64,000 bases of DNA. It comes from Anoxybacillus tengchongensis. Its GTDB lineage: Bacteria > Bacillota > Bacilli > Bacillales > Anoxybacillaceae. This document shows positions 8,387 to 16,558 of this stretch, in pieces. The notes beneath the pieces were generated by a model. That model saw nothing but the letters and a program-made list of their open reading frames with translations, was not told the origin of the DNA and ran no database searches. The DNA is taken from assembly GCF_014201585.1 (NCBI RefSeq), contig NZ_JACHES010000005.1, positions 70,248 to 134,247 on the forward strand. The letters run 5' to 3'. The number at the start of each line of letters is the position of its first letter. Position 1 is the first letter of the stretch. Made by a program: the position numbers and the translations under genes.

Positions 8387-10096
8387 ATGGAATCGATTCC
8401 AAAAACGAAACAATGGTGGAAAGAAGCGGTTGTATATCAAATTTATCCGCGCAGTTTTAAAGATTCGAACGGGGATGGGATTGGCGATTTAAGAGGTATT
8501 ATCGAAAAATTAGATTATTTACAAGAACTTGGCGTTGATGTCATTTGGTTATCGCCTGTATATAAGTCACCAAACGATGATAACGGTTATGACATTAGTG
8601 ACTATCAAGACATTATGGACGAGTTCGGCACGCTCGCTGATTGGGATGAGCTTCTTTCCCAAATGCATGCACGCGGCATGAAATTAGTGATGGATTTAGT
8701 CGTCAACCATACGTCTGATGAGCATCATTGGTTTATCGAATCGCGCAAGTCAAAAGATAACCCGTATCGCGACTATTACATTTGGCGTGCAGGAAAAGAC
8801 GGAAAAGAGCCAAACAATTGGCAATCGTTTTTCAGCGGTTCAGCATGGCAGTACGACGAAGCGACTGGAGAATATTATTTACATTTATTTTCGAAAAAAC
8901 AACCAGATTTAAACTGGGAAAATGAAAAGGTACGCGAACAAATTTTCAACATGATGACATGGTGGTTAGACCGTGGCATTGATGGATTCCGCATGGACGT
9001 GATTAATTTATTGTCGAAAGTGGAAGGATTGCCAGATGCTCCGGTGACGAATCCGAATGACCGTTATCAATGGGGTGGGCAATATTTTGTCAACGGTCCA
9101 AAATTAATGGACTATTTGCGTGAAATGAAAGAAAAAGTGTTAAGCAAATACGACATTATGACGGTCGGTGAAACACCGATGGTCACGACAGACGATGCGA
9201 TTCGATTTACGAACGAGCAAGACGGCGTCATGAACATGTTATTTCAATTTGAGCATATGGACGTTGACTCAAAACCGGGAAGTCATCTTGGAAAATGGGA
9301 CATTCAGCCGTGGAAGTTGACTGATTTGAAAAAAATTATGAGCAAATGGCAAGTTGAATTGCATGGAAAAGGGTGGAACTCACTTTATTTAGAAAATCAC
9401 GATCAACCACGGTCTGTTTCTCGTTTTGGTGACGACAAAACGTATCGTGTGGAAAGCGCAAAAATGTTAGCCACATGGCTACATATGATGCAAGGAACGC
9501 CATACATTTATCAAGGTCAAGAAATCGGCATGACGAATGTTGCCTTTCCATCGATCGAATATTATCGCGATGTGGAAACGATTAACTTATGGAACGATGT
9601 TGTCGTCAATAAAGGGGAAGACCCAGACAAAATTTTAAAAGCGATTCATTATCGTGGTCGCGACAATGCGCGCACACCGATGCAATGGGATGCGACACAA
9701 CATGCAGGATTTACAACAGGCACCCCATGGATTAACGTGAATCCGAATTACCGAGACATTAACGTCGAACAAGCGTTACAAGATGAAAACTCGGTATTTC
9801 ATTATTATAAAAAGCTCATTCGTCTTCGAAAGGAGCATCCAATTATCGTGTACGGTTCATACGAGCTATTGCTTGAAGATGATGAACAAATTTATGCATA
9901 CGTGCGCAAGTTCAACGATGAACAGTTGCTTGTCATCACAAACTTTAGTAGCGAGCAACCGACATTTATATTGCCAGCACACATCACGTTTACGGAAAAA
10001 CAATTGCTCATTAGCAACTATGCGGTCGATGAAAATGAATCCATTGACACGATCGTGCTAAAACCGTATGAAGCACGTGTATATAAGTTAAAGTAA
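8387..10096 (+). CDS. Alpha-glucosidase, GH13 subfamily 31 (oligo-1,6-glucosidase type)
   Basis: This 569-residue enzyme has no signal peptide and is therefore cytoplasmic. It carries the GH13 conserved regions: a nucleophile Asp in DGFRMDV (about residue 204), the acid/base Glu in TVGET (about 262) and the transition-state Asp in ENHDQPR (about 338). The sequence VMDLVVNHTSDEH gives region I. It should release glucose from short imported isomalto- or malto-oligosaccharides. Oligo-1,6-glucosidase, exo-alpha-1,4-glucosidase and trehalose-6-phosphate hydrolase are all close relatives. The ABC (not PTS) context argues against the last. The gene ends the operon with a strong terminator. Confidence 0.9.
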   Translation: MESIPKTKQWWKEAVVYQIYPRSFKDSNGDGIGDLRGIIEKLDYLQELGVDVIWLSPVYKSPNDDNGYDISDYQDIMDEFGTLADWDELLSQMHARGMKLVMDLVVNHTSDEHHWFIESRKSKDNPYRDYYIWRAGKDGKEPNNWQSFFSGSAWQYDEATGEYYLHLFSKKQPDLNWENEKVREQIFNMMTWWLDRGIDGFRMDVINLLSKVEGLPDAPVTNPNDRYQWGGQYFVNGPKLMDYLREMKEKVLSKYDIMTVGETPMVTTDDAIRFTNEQDGVMNMLFQFEHMDVDSKPGSHLGKWDIQPWKLTDLKKIMSKWQVELHGKGWNSLYLENHDQPRSVSRFGDDKTYRVESAKMLATWLHMMQGTPYIYQGQEIGMTNVAFPSIEYYRDVETINLWNDVVVNKGEDPDKILKAIHYRGRDNARTPMQWDATQHAGFTTGTPWINVNPNYRDINVEQALQDENSVFHYYKKLIRLRKEHPIIVYGSYELLLEDDEQIYAYVRKFNDEQLLVITNFSSEQPTFILPAHITFTEKQLLISNYAVDENESIDTIVLKPYEARVYKLK

Positions 10097-10122
10097 AAAG
10101 CAGCCACGCAGGCTGCTTTTTT
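10095..10122 (+). terminator. Terminator of the alpha-glucoside operon
   Basis: AAAAAGCAGCC pairs with GGCTGCTTTTTT around a five-base loop. It is a near-ideal intrinsic terminator directly after the stop codon. Confidence 0.9.
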
Positions 10123-10130
10123 AAAGAATT

Positions 10131-10247
10131 GATGTCTAGCTCCAAGCGCCATCGGCTCGAGTCGCTTCGCCCCACACTGTGGCGGCAACAGCCTCCTCGG
10201 TGGGGCTTGTGCGCTCTTCACCGATAGGCGGGCGCTTTGCGCTTTTC
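10131..10247. repeat. Bacillaceae-type intergenic hairpin repeat
   Basis: The segment begins with the motif TGTCTAGCTCCAAGCGCC and ends with GGCGGGCGCTTTGCGCTTTT, the recognisable ends of an interspersed repeat family common in Bacillus and Geobacillus genomes. It can fold over its whole length: AAGCGCC (10144-10150) with GGCGCTT (10231-10237), ATCGG (10151-10155) with CCGAT (10221-10225), and an inner GCCCCAC (10169-10175) with GTGGGGC (10200-10206). It touches the stop codon of yhfH and is GC-rich compared with its surroundings. I see only one copy in the window. Confidence 0.7.
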
Positions 10248-10379
10248 TTAGCAAGAGACGTTTAAACATTGAACACAAATGTTTCCATAGCATTCATGTT
10301 GCTCTTCCATTTCTTTACCACATTCACAACATGTTTTTGGTGGTAACTTTTTATAAAATTCAGACATTTTTTCTAGCAT
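10248..10379 (-). CDS. yhfH: YhfH-like small zinc-ribbon protein
   Basis: This 43-residue reading frame lies on the minus strand. It contains CxxC-type pairs (CCECG near residues 17-21 and CVQC near 35-38) plus Cys30, as in the small YhfH family. It probably binds zinc, and its role is unknown. The start ATG at 10379 is preceded by GGGGAG, and a sigma-A promoter lies at 10411-10440. B. subtilis also has yhfH next to yhfI. The stop codon abuts the hairpin repeat, so the last few residues may have been altered by that element. Confidence 0.8.
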   Translation of the reverse strand: MLEKMSEFYKKLPPKTCCECGKEMEEQHECYGNICVQCLNVSC

Positions 10380-10410
10380 ACTCCCCAACCCCTTCGTTTT
10401 TGTTGATTTT

Positions 10411-10440
10411 ATTGTATTATAACAGATTGCCTTTTGTCAA
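10411..10440 (-). promoter_or_regulatory. Sigma-A promoter of yhfH
   Basis: Read on the minus strand, TTGACA (10440-10435) and TACAAT (10416-10411) are 18 bases apart. This points toward yhfH, whose start is 31 bases downstream. Confidence 0.65.
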
Positions 10441-10531
10441 TAGTTGTTTTATAACATTTATATGTGTGAAATTCGTTCGGAAATTTGGTATTGTGTAGTT
10501 GTACACATTTTTGTCAGGAAGGTGAATACAT

Positions 10532-11266
10532 ATGAAGGTGACAGTCATCGGTTATTGGGGTGCATTTCCGAAAAAAAATGAAGCAACGTCATGTTATTTA
10601 TTTGAACACGATGGGTTTCGCTTGTTAGTCGATTGCGGAAGCGGAGCGTTAGCCCAACTGCAAAACGTCATTGATATTGAACAAATTGATGCGGTGATCG
10701 TATCGCATTATCATCACGATCACGTGGCAGACATTGGTCCGCTTCAATACGCGCGGCTTATTAAGAAAAATTTAGGTATAGATTTGACGGAACTTTCCAT
10801 TTACGGCCATTCGCTCGATCGTGATGGATTTGCGCGTCTTGGGCATAAAGGAGTGACAAAAGCGGTGGCATATGATCCGAATAAGAAGATTCACATCGGT
10901 CCATTTACGATTTCGTTTATGCAAACTGAACATCCGGCGATTTGTTATGCGATGCGCATAGAAGCAGGAGGAAAAACGGTTGTGTATACAGCGGATTCGA
11001 GCTATTTACCGCAGTTTGTTCCTTTTGCGAAACATGCACATTTGCTCATTTGTGAATGCAACTTTTACGCAGGACAAAACGCCAAACAGGCAGGACATAT
11101 GACGAGCGAGGAAGCGGCAACGATCGCGCGCGACGCTCACGTTGAAACATTGTTGCTGACGCACTTGCCTCATTTCGGAAACATCGAACAGCTTGTCAGC
11201 GAAGCAAAAACGATTTTCCACGGCGATGTGCAATTAGCAAAAACAAGATGGACATGGGAAGGATAA
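10532..11266 (+). CDS. yhfI: Metallo-beta-lactamase-fold hydrolase (YhfI-like)
   Basis: This 244-residue single-domain protein has the zinc-binding HxHxDH motif (SHYHHDHVAD, about residues 65-74), a later His in LTLLTHLPH-type context, and an Asp in YTADSS. These are the signatures of RNase Z/AtsA-like metallo-hydrolases. The substrate is unknown. Some relatives act on phosphodiesters such as cyclic nucleotides or RNA ends, but nothing here decides that. It is divergent from yhfH, as in B. subtilis. The ATG at 10532 follows a GGAAGGTG ribosome site. Confidence 0.85.
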   Translation: MKVTVIGYWGAFPKKNEATSCYLFEHDGFRLLVDCGSGALAQLQNVIDIEQIDAVIVSHYHHDHVADIGPLQYARLIKKNLGIDLTELSIYGHSLDRDGFARLGHKGVTKAVAYDPNKKIHIGPFTISFMQTEHPAICYAMRIEAGGKTVVYTADSSYLPQFVPFAKHAHLLICECNFYAGQNAKQAGHMTSEEAATIARDAHVETLLLTHLPHFGNIEQLVSEAKTIFHGDVQLAKTRWTWEG

Positions 11267-11299
11267 GTGATTGGCTATCTCTCTTTTTAGGTGATTCAA

Positions 11300-11512
11300 A
11301 TGACGTGGTGGCAATACGGAATAGTTAGCTATATAGTTATTTTTTGTTGGTTTTTGTTTTCTTCCTATGTTACTCATCGCTGGACATCAAAACAAGAGTG
11401 TAAACCTTCGCATCGCGTTTTACTTAAACGTGACAGCATTCAAACGCTTGTTTTGACCACTATACTTGTTATTTTATACTTTTTTGATATTAAATTTCCT
11501 TTTATAGAGTAA
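11300..11512 (+). CDS. Small two-helix membrane protein, unknown function
   Basis: The frame could begin with GTG at 11291, but AGGTGAT lies at the right distance from the ATG at 11300, giving 70 residues. Two hydrophobic segments (about residues 6-26 and 47-63) flank a basic middle, so a two-pass membrane protein is predicted. I do not recognise a family. A clear terminator follows, and yhfI lies 33 bases upstream, so the two may be cotranscribed. Confidence 0.6.
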   Translation: MTWWQYGIVSYIVIFCWFLFSSYVTHRWTSKQECKPSHRVLLKRDSIQTLVLTTILVILYFFDIKFPFIE

Positions 11513-11525
11513 ATGGAGATGATGG

Positions 11526-11568
11526 GGCTAATCTCAAAACATGTTTACAGTTTGGGATTAGCCTTTTT
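11526..11568 (+). terminator. Intrinsic terminator after the small membrane protein gene
   Basis: GGCTAATCTCAAA (11526-11538) pairs with TTTGGGATTAGCC (11551-11563), followed by five T residues. Confidence 0.85.
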
Positions 11569-11636
11569 CAGTTAGATTCTTTGTTGTATTTGTTATAATA
11601 CAGAATAAAAATTTTGAAAATTTTTTGAACAGGTGC

Positions 11637-11665
11637 TTGACGATAGATTGAAAAGTAGAGATAAT
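11637..11665 (+). promoter_or_regulatory. Sigma-A promoter of the acetate symporter operon
   Basis: TTGACG at 11637-11642 and GATAAT at 11660-11665 have a 17-base spacer. The transcript would start near 11672, leaving a leader of about 90 bases that contains a palindrome and a cre site. Confidence 0.7.
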
Positions 11666-11696
11666 ATGGGTGTGTTAGAATTTTCTTAAAATTTAG

Positions 11697-11708
11697 TAAC
11701 ACGTGTTA
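11697..11708. promoter_or_regulatory. Perfect 12-base palindrome in the leader
   Basis: TAACACGTGTTA is a perfect inverted repeat about 25-35 bases after the predicted transcription start and upstream of the cre site. It could be an operator for an unidentified regulator. Confidence 0.4.
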
Positions 11709-11730
11709 GGAGGTGGGTGTTAAAATAAAA

Positions 11731-11744
11731 TGATAACGCTTACA
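11731..11744 (+). promoter_or_regulatory. Catabolite-response element (cre)
   Basis: TGATAACGCTTACA matches the CcpA consensus TGWNANCGNTNWCA at every specified position. It lies about 60 bases downstream of the predicted start point, where CcpA acts as a roadblock. Repression by glucose would fit an acetate-uptake operon. Confidence 0.7.
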
Positions 11745-11763
11745 AATTAAAGGGGGTATTTGT

Positions 11764-11967
11764 TTGATTGTGTTTTACCTCATCTTAGGGATTACGATCG
11801 TGAGCTTGTATGTTGCTTTTCGCAAGCAAAAACCTTTCTTTTTACTCATTCCATTCTTGTCAGTCTTCGCTTACTTTTTATTTGAAGTCATAACGTTCCC
11901 AGCTCCATTTTTTGAAACGGTCAAATTTATTTTTAACTTGGGGGTGTGTTTGTTTGAAACAAATTGA
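11764..11967 (+). CDS. Small membrane protein at the head of the acetate symporter operon
   Basis: This 67-residue, very hydrophobic protein has two or three membrane segments. The best start is TTG at 11764, seven bases after AAGGGGG. The end overlaps the next gene by 14 bases, implying coupled translation. I do not recognise a family. Its place before a DUF485/symporter pair suggests a small accessory protein of the transporter. Confidence 0.55.
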   Translation: MIVFYLILGITIVSLYVAFRKQKPFFLLIPFLSVFAYFLFEVITFPAPFFETVKFIFNLGVCLFETN

Positions 11968-12256
11968 TAAAAAAGTAGCTGATTCGTACTTTCGTGAACG
12001 TGTGCGATTAATTGTTATTTTCTTGATTATTTGGTTTATTGTTTCATTCGGTGTTGTCATGTTTGCAGAGTCGTTTAAAGCCATGACATTCAACGGTTTT
12101 CCGTTCCATTATTTTATGGGGGCACAAGGTGCAGTAGTCACGTTCATTATTTTGTTGTTTATTAACGCAAAAGTAAGCGACAGCATCGATAAAAAATACG
12201 GCATTAGCGAAGAGAAAAATGAACAATTAAGCGCTGGAAAAGCGCTCGATCATTAA
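11954..12256 (+). CDS. DUF485 family small membrane protein
   Basis: Starting at TTG 11954, nine bases after GGGGG, the product has 100 residues with two membrane helices (about 20-42 and 58-78) and a charged tail. This is the DUF485 layout. DUF485 genes precede acetate/solute symporters in many bacteria and are thought to be subunits or assembly partners. An upstream in-frame ATG at 11912 would give 114 residues but has no ribosome site and a poor N-terminus. The symporter gene follows after 26 bases. Confidence 0.8.
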   Translation: MKQIDKKVADSYFRERVRLIVIFLIIWFIVSFGVVMFAESFKAMTFNGFPFHYFMGAQGAVVTFIILLFINAKVSDSIDKKYGISEEKNEQLSAGKALDH

Positions 12257-12282
12257 GAGAACAAAGGGGAAGGGGGAGCATC

Positions 12283-13932
12283 ATGGATACACAATTTCTC
12301 GTGTCTTTATCCATTATTATTGCGTCATTTGCATTATATATTGGGATTGCCATTTATAACAAAGCGAAAGAAACTTCTGATTTCTATGTCGCAGGTCGCG
12401 GTATTTCGCCGTTTTCAAACGGAATGGCGATCGCAGCAGATTGGATGAGCGCAGCGTCATTTATCGGTATGGCCGGTACGATTATGTTGTTAGGGTATGA
12501 CGGTCTTGCATATATTATGGGGTGGACGGGCGGTTATTTGTTGCTGACATTTTTACTTGCTCCACAACTTCGGAAATACGGTCGTTATACAGTACCAGAG
12601 TTTATTGGCGACCGTTTTGAAAGTCATACGGCTCGTGTAATTGCAGCTCTCTGTACGATCATCATCTCATTCGTTTACTCGATCGGTCAGCTTTCTGGTT
12701 CAGGAGTTGTTATTGGACGTTTGCTTGAAGTAGACGCAAAAGTCGGTACGATGATTGGTGTTGTGTTAATTGCGTTTTATGCAGCGTTTGGTGGTATGAA
12801 AGGAATCACATGGACGCAAGTTGCGCAATACGTTATTTTAATCATCGCATACTTAATTCCGGTCGTTTTCATGTCGCTCCAGTTGACAGGAAACCCGATT
12901 CCGTGGCTTTCTTACGGAAAAATTGTTGGTCAGTTTCAAGAGTTAGATCAGCAATTAGGTATTTCACAGTATGCAGAACCATTTTTGAAAGGTAGTAAGT
13001 GGCAGTTCCTTGCACTTATGTTTACATTAATGGCTGGCACAGCTGGTCTTCCGCACGTCATCGTTCGCTTTTATACGGTATCAACGATGAAAGCGGCACG
13101 TTGGTCAGGTGCATGGGCACTTTTATTTATCGGTTTACTTTATTTATCAGCACCTGCGTATGCAGCGTTTTCACGTTTCATTTTAATTAAAAATGTTGTC
13201 GGTCAAAAAATTAGCGAATTGCCAGCTTGGACAGAGAAATGGATTAACACAGGAAAATTGCAAATTGCTGATGCGAATGGCGACGGTATTTTACAATGGC
13301 AAGAGATGGTCATTAGCAACGACATTGTCGTTATGGCAACACCAGAAATTGCAAACCTTGGCATGTTCGTTATCGGCTTAGTAGCAGCAGGAGCGATGGC
13401 AGCAGCGTTATCGACAGCAGGTGGCTTAATGATTGCTATTTCGTCATCGTTTGCTCATGACATTTACTATCGCATTTTACGTCCAAATGCATCAGAGCAA
13501 AATCGTTTGCTCGTTGCGCGCATTTCAATCGTTGCTGCTACGGTATTAGCTGGTTTAGTCGCTTTAAACCCACCGGGCGTAATTACGCAAATTGTTGCAT
13601 GGGCGTTTGCTATTGCAGCAAGCACATTCTTCCCAGCACTTGTACTTGGTGTGTGGTGGAAACGTTCGAACGCTGCAGGGGCCATTGCAGGTATGATTGT
13701 CGGTTTAGCCGTTTCGTTGGGCTACATTTTAGCAGCGAAGTATGGTGGTTTTTCCATTGCGGGTATTGTTGATACAGGTGCAGGGGTATTTGGTGCGGTT
13801 GCAGCCATGTTAGCAAATATCGTCGTTTCGTTAATGACAAAAGAGCCTTCGCAATCTGTACAAGAAGAAGTATATGACCTTCGTTATCCAGAGCAAATGA
13901 CATATAAAGACGGTCAAGTGTGGATGAGATAA
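12283..13932 (+). CDS. Sodium:solute symporter, cation/acetate permease type
   Basis: This 549-residue SSS-family transporter has about 13 membrane helices. It contains the family segment AADWMSAASFIGMAGT (about residues 57-72) and the AGAMAAALSTAGGLM region that forms part of the sodium site. The DUF485 partner and the cre site point to uptake of acetate or a similar short carboxylate (ActP/MctC group). Other monocarboxylates are possible. The ATG at 12283 follows a GGGGAAGGGGGAG ribosome site. A terminator lies just after the stop. Confidence 0.88.
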   Translation: MDTQFLVSLSIIIASFALYIGIAIYNKAKETSDFYVAGRGISPFSNGMAIAADWMSAASFIGMAGTIMLLGYDGLAYIMGWTGGYLLLTFLLAPQLRKYGRYTVPEFIGDRFESHTARVIAALCTIIISFVYSIGQLSGSGVVIGRLLEVDAKVGTMIGVVLIAFYAAFGGMKGITWTQVAQYVILIIAYLIPVVFMSLQLTGNPIPWLSYGKIVGQFQELDQQLGISQYAEPFLKGSKWQFLALMFTLMAGTAGLPHVIVRFYTVSTMKAARWSGAWALLFIGLLYLSAPAYAAFSRFILIKNVVGQKISELPAWTEKWINTGKLQIADANGDGILQWQEMVISNDIVVMATPEIANLGMFVIGLVAAGAMAAALSTAGGLMIAISSSFAHDIYYRILRPNASEQNRLLVARISIVAATVLAGLVALNPPGVITQIVAWAFAIAASTFFPALVLGVWWKRSNAAGAIAGMIVGLAVSLGYILAAKYGGFSIAGIVDTGAGVFGAVAAMLANIVVSLMTKEPSQSVQEEVYDLRYPEQMTYKDGQVWMR

Positions 13933-13938
13933 TACGTT

Positions 13939-13967
13939 CGGCATCTGTGTACACAGATGCCGTTTTT
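13939..13967 (+). terminator. Terminator after the symporter gene
   Basis: CGGCATCTGTGT (13939-13950) and ACACAGATGCCG (13951-13962) form a perfect 24-base palindrome followed by TTTTT. Since the next gene starts 24 bases later with no obvious promoter, partial read-through is likely. Confidence 0.85.
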
Positions 13968-13985
13968 ATAAGGGAGGGGATAGAG

Positions 13986-15818
13986 ATGCATCCACTATTT
14001 AGCAGTTTATCACATGAAGAAATTGATCGACTCGTTGCTCAATGTGAACAAAAAACGTTTGAAAAAGACGATACGATTTTAGGGAAAAATGAGCAACGTA
14101 AAGGACTCGTCTTGTTGTTAAATGGGGTGGCGGAAGTATATGTCGAGCATGAAGGATATGATGAAGTGCTCGAAGTTGTGCAAAAAGGGGGACTAATCGG
14201 TTTTTCAAGCTTAGCCGATTTTTTAGGTGCATCCAAAGGAGGCAAAGAAGAGCTTGTCGCGGTCAGGGCAGCGGAACGATGCGAAGTGTTAATTATTCCG
14301 TTTTCTGTTTTATCGCGGTTGTGGGATGATCCGAACGTGCATGATTATTTGCTTACACAGGCATGTGTCCGTTTAAAAGATGTGTATGTGTCGCTTGCAG
14401 AACAAATTAAGCAGGCGCGGAAATTTGGTGATTCTACATCGTTTGTTGTTCCTGTCCAGGATGTAATGATTCGCGATGTTGTGACCCTTCCGCCGAGCGC
14501 AACTGTGCAAGAAGCGGCGAAAAAAATGGCGGCCACTCATATTAGTTCGATCGTCGTGACAGATGAACAAAAGTTATGTGGGATTTTAACAGAAACGGAT
14601 CTTGTCGAGCGTGTGCTAGGACAATCGCTTCCGTATGATACAGTCGTTGAACGCGTGATGACGAAGGACGTCGCAACGATTTCACGATTTGCGTATTATT
14701 ATGATGCACTTGCGATGATGATTGAACGCGGGGTAAAACATTTGCCTGTTGTAGATGATGGAAAAGTACAAGGAATTGTCACGTTTTCCGACTTAATGAG
14801 GAAGAAAAACGAAAGCATCATGCGAATGATTCAACAAATTGATCATGCCGATGAACAGACGTTGCCAAAAGTAAAAACGGCGATTTATGAGTTGTTAGCG
14901 ACAATGTTGCGCGATCAAGTGCCGATTTCCCAATGTTTAAATATGATTACGAAACTATACGATCGGCTCGTCTTACGTTGTATGGCATTAGCTCTAAACG
15001 AAGTAGGCGAACCTCCGTGTCGCTTCGCCTTTTACCAAATGGGATCAAGTGGACGGAGAGAGCAGTTTTTACTTACCGATCAAGATCATTTTCTCGTGTA
15101 TGAAAGTGACGAACATGCATCGTATTTTGCGAAGCTTGGCGAGGCGATTGTACGTGTAATGGAGAGAGCGGGATATGAGCGATGCAAAGGGAAAATGATG
15201 GCGAGTGAAGAAGCGTGGCGCGGTTCGCTAGAGACGTGGAGAGACCGATTGCGTGAATGGATGATTCACGCGACAAATGACAATTTGTTGTTAGCGCAAA
15301 ACTTTTTTTCGTATCGATTTATATATGGAGACATCGATTTGCACCGTACGTTTGAACAACAAATTCGCGGGCAGTTAAACCGGGCAAAAATTTTCTTTTT
15401 TCGGCTTGTTGAGATGGAAAGGCAAAATGAAATTCCAACGCTCGATCGCCCGATTCGTTCGATTTTTGGACTTGAACGGAAAACGATTGATATGAAAAAA
15501 GAAGTACTATTTCCTTACCACCATAGCGTGCAAATTTTAGGGTTAATTCATGGGATTGTATGCGGTACGCCGTTTGAGCGAATCGAGAAACTAAAAGAAA
15601 AACAAGTGTTGTCTCCATCGTTTGCGAAAGATGTACAGAAAGCGGCGGAAAACGTGTTATCCATTTACATTCGCCATAAATGGAATCACTATAAAGCAAA
15701 TAAACAATCATCGTCTGTCTTGTCGTTTACAACGATGACAACGCGTGAAAAAGATGAACTGATTTTAAGTTTAAAAACGTTAAAGCAACTACAGGCACAA
15801 TTATTTTCTCATTTTTGA
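13986..15818 (+). CDS. cNMP-binding/CBS/DUF294 nucleotidyltransferase-like protein
   Basis: This 610-residue protein has four parts. An N-terminal cyclic-nucleotide-binding-like barrel (about 5-115) is followed by two CBS domains (about 160-290). A DUF294 nucleotidyltransferase-like domain follows, with the motif MGSSGRREQFLLTDQDH, i.e. the GS...DxD signature of the GlnD/polymerase-beta fold. A C-terminal DUF294 helical domain ends the protein. Such proteins may adenylylate or uridylylate a partner in response to a nucleotide bound by the CBS or cNMP modules. The target is unknown. Its place between an acetate symporter and an exonuclease gene is a recurring arrangement in bacteria. The ATG at 13986 follows AGGGAGGGG. 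Longer in-frame extension is rejected because it crosses the terminator. Confidence 0.85.
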   Translation: MHPLFSSLSHEEIDRLVAQCEQKTFEKDDTILGKNEQRKGLVLLLNGVAEVYVEHEGYDEVLEVVQKGGLIGFSSLADFLGASKGGKEELVAVRAAERCEVLIIPFSVLSRLWDDPNVHDYLLTQACVRLKDVYVSLAEQIKQARKFGDSTSFVVPVQDVMIRDVVTLPPSATVQEAAKKMAATHISSIVVTDEQKLCGILTETDLVERVLGQSLPYDTVVERVMTKDVATISRFAYYYDALAMMIERGVKHLPVVDDGKVQGIVTFSDLMRKKNESIMRMIQQIDHADEQTLPKVKTAIYELLATMLRDQVPISQCLNMITKLYDRLVLRCMALALNEVGEPPCRFAFYQMGSSGRREQFLLTDQDHFLVYESDEHASYFAKLGEAIVRVMERAGYERCKGKMMASEEAWRGSLETWRDRLREWMIHATNDNLLLAQNFFSYRFIYGDIDLHRTFEQQIRGQLNRAKIFFFRLVEMERQNEIPTLDRPIRSIFGLERKTIDMKKEVLFPYHHSVQILGLIHGIVCGTPFERIEKLKEKQVLSPSFAKDVQKAAENVLSIYIRHKWNHYKANKQSSSVLSFTTMTTREKDELILSLKTLKQLQAQLFSHF

Positions 15819-15829
15819 GGGGGATGATG

Positions 15830-16492
15830 ATGTTTTTTTTACGAAAGGCGATGGACTATAAGCTAAATGATAACATCCCATTATCGACACCGATCGATGA
15901 CGTTGTTTTTACGGTTTTTGATACAGAAACGACGGGATTTAATGTGGCAACAGTAGATCGATTAATTGAAATTGGTGCGGTGCAAGTAAAAGGGACGAAC
16001 GTGCTTGAAGACGAAACGTTTCATACGTACGTCAACCCAAATCGCGATATTCCACCAGTTATTGTTGAACTAACGAATATTACCGAGGAAAAAGTGCAGC
16101 ATGCGCCGATGGCAATTGAAGCATTGCAACAATTTTTTCAGTTTGTTGAACAAAAACAAAGTGTATGTTTTGTTGGTCACTACATTTCGTTTGATTTGTT
16201 TGTGATGAAGCACGAATTGCGCCGTGAAAAAATAAAATTTCGCAAGCCGACGTTTATTGATACGCTCGATTTAATTGGCTTTATTGCACCGTCATATGAT
16301 ATGCGTGATTTAGAGCGCTATGCCCAAGCGTTCGGCACGCGCATGTACGACCGACATTCCGCCATCGGCGATGCGCTCACGACCGCGTATTTATTCGTTG
16401 AGCTATTAGAACAATTCCGCATGCGCGGTTATCGAACATGGGGAGAACTGTTGCGAGCAACAGATAGTCAAATGCGCTCATTGTCGTTTTAA
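15830..16492 (+). CDS. DEDDh 3'-5' exonuclease (DnaQ/PolC-epsilon family)
   Basis: This 220-residue protein has all three exonuclease motifs: ExoI in FDTETTGF, ExoII in HYISFDLFVMKHELR, and ExoIII in DRHSAIGDALTTA with the catalytic His. It is a stand-alone proofreading-type exonuclease without a polymerase domain. It starts 11 bases after the nucleotidyltransferase gene, so the two are cotranscribed. Three ATG codons lie in tandem (15824, 15827, 15830). The last is six bases from GAGGGGG and is preferred. The substrate (DNA, RNA or nanoRNA) is not evident. Confidence 0.85.
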   Translation: MFFLRKAMDYKLNDNIPLSTPIDDVVFTVFDTETTGFNVATVDRLIEIGAVQVKGTNVLEDETFHTYVNPNRDIPPVIVELTNITEEKVQHAPMAIEALQQFFQFVEQKQSVCFVGHYISFDLFVMKHELRREKIKFRKPTFIDTLDLIGFIAPSYDMRDLERYAQAFGTRMYDRHSAIGDALTTAYLFVELLEQFRMRGYRTWGELLRATDSQMRSLSF

Positions 16493-16493
16493 C

Positions 16494-16518
16494 AAGGGGG
16501 AACAAAGCCCCTTTTTTT
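16494..16518 (+). terminator. Terminator after the exonuclease gene
   Basis: AAGGGG pairs with CCCCTT around an eight-base loop, followed by seven T residues. Confidence 0.65.
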
Positions 16519-16558
16519 ATTTTATGGTAAAATATAAATGATAAGGAGGGACATGTTT

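Noticed and set aside
11709-11737. Leader peptide beginning near the GGAGG at 11709 in the acetate operon
   Set aside because: The possible frames have only a few codons and poor spacing from GGAGG. The sequence is better explained by the cre site and leader.
13920-13985. Earlier start for the DUF294 protein inside the symporter gene
   Set aside because: It would run through a perfect terminator hairpin, while the ATG at 13986 has an ideal ribosome site and fits the cNMP-domain start.
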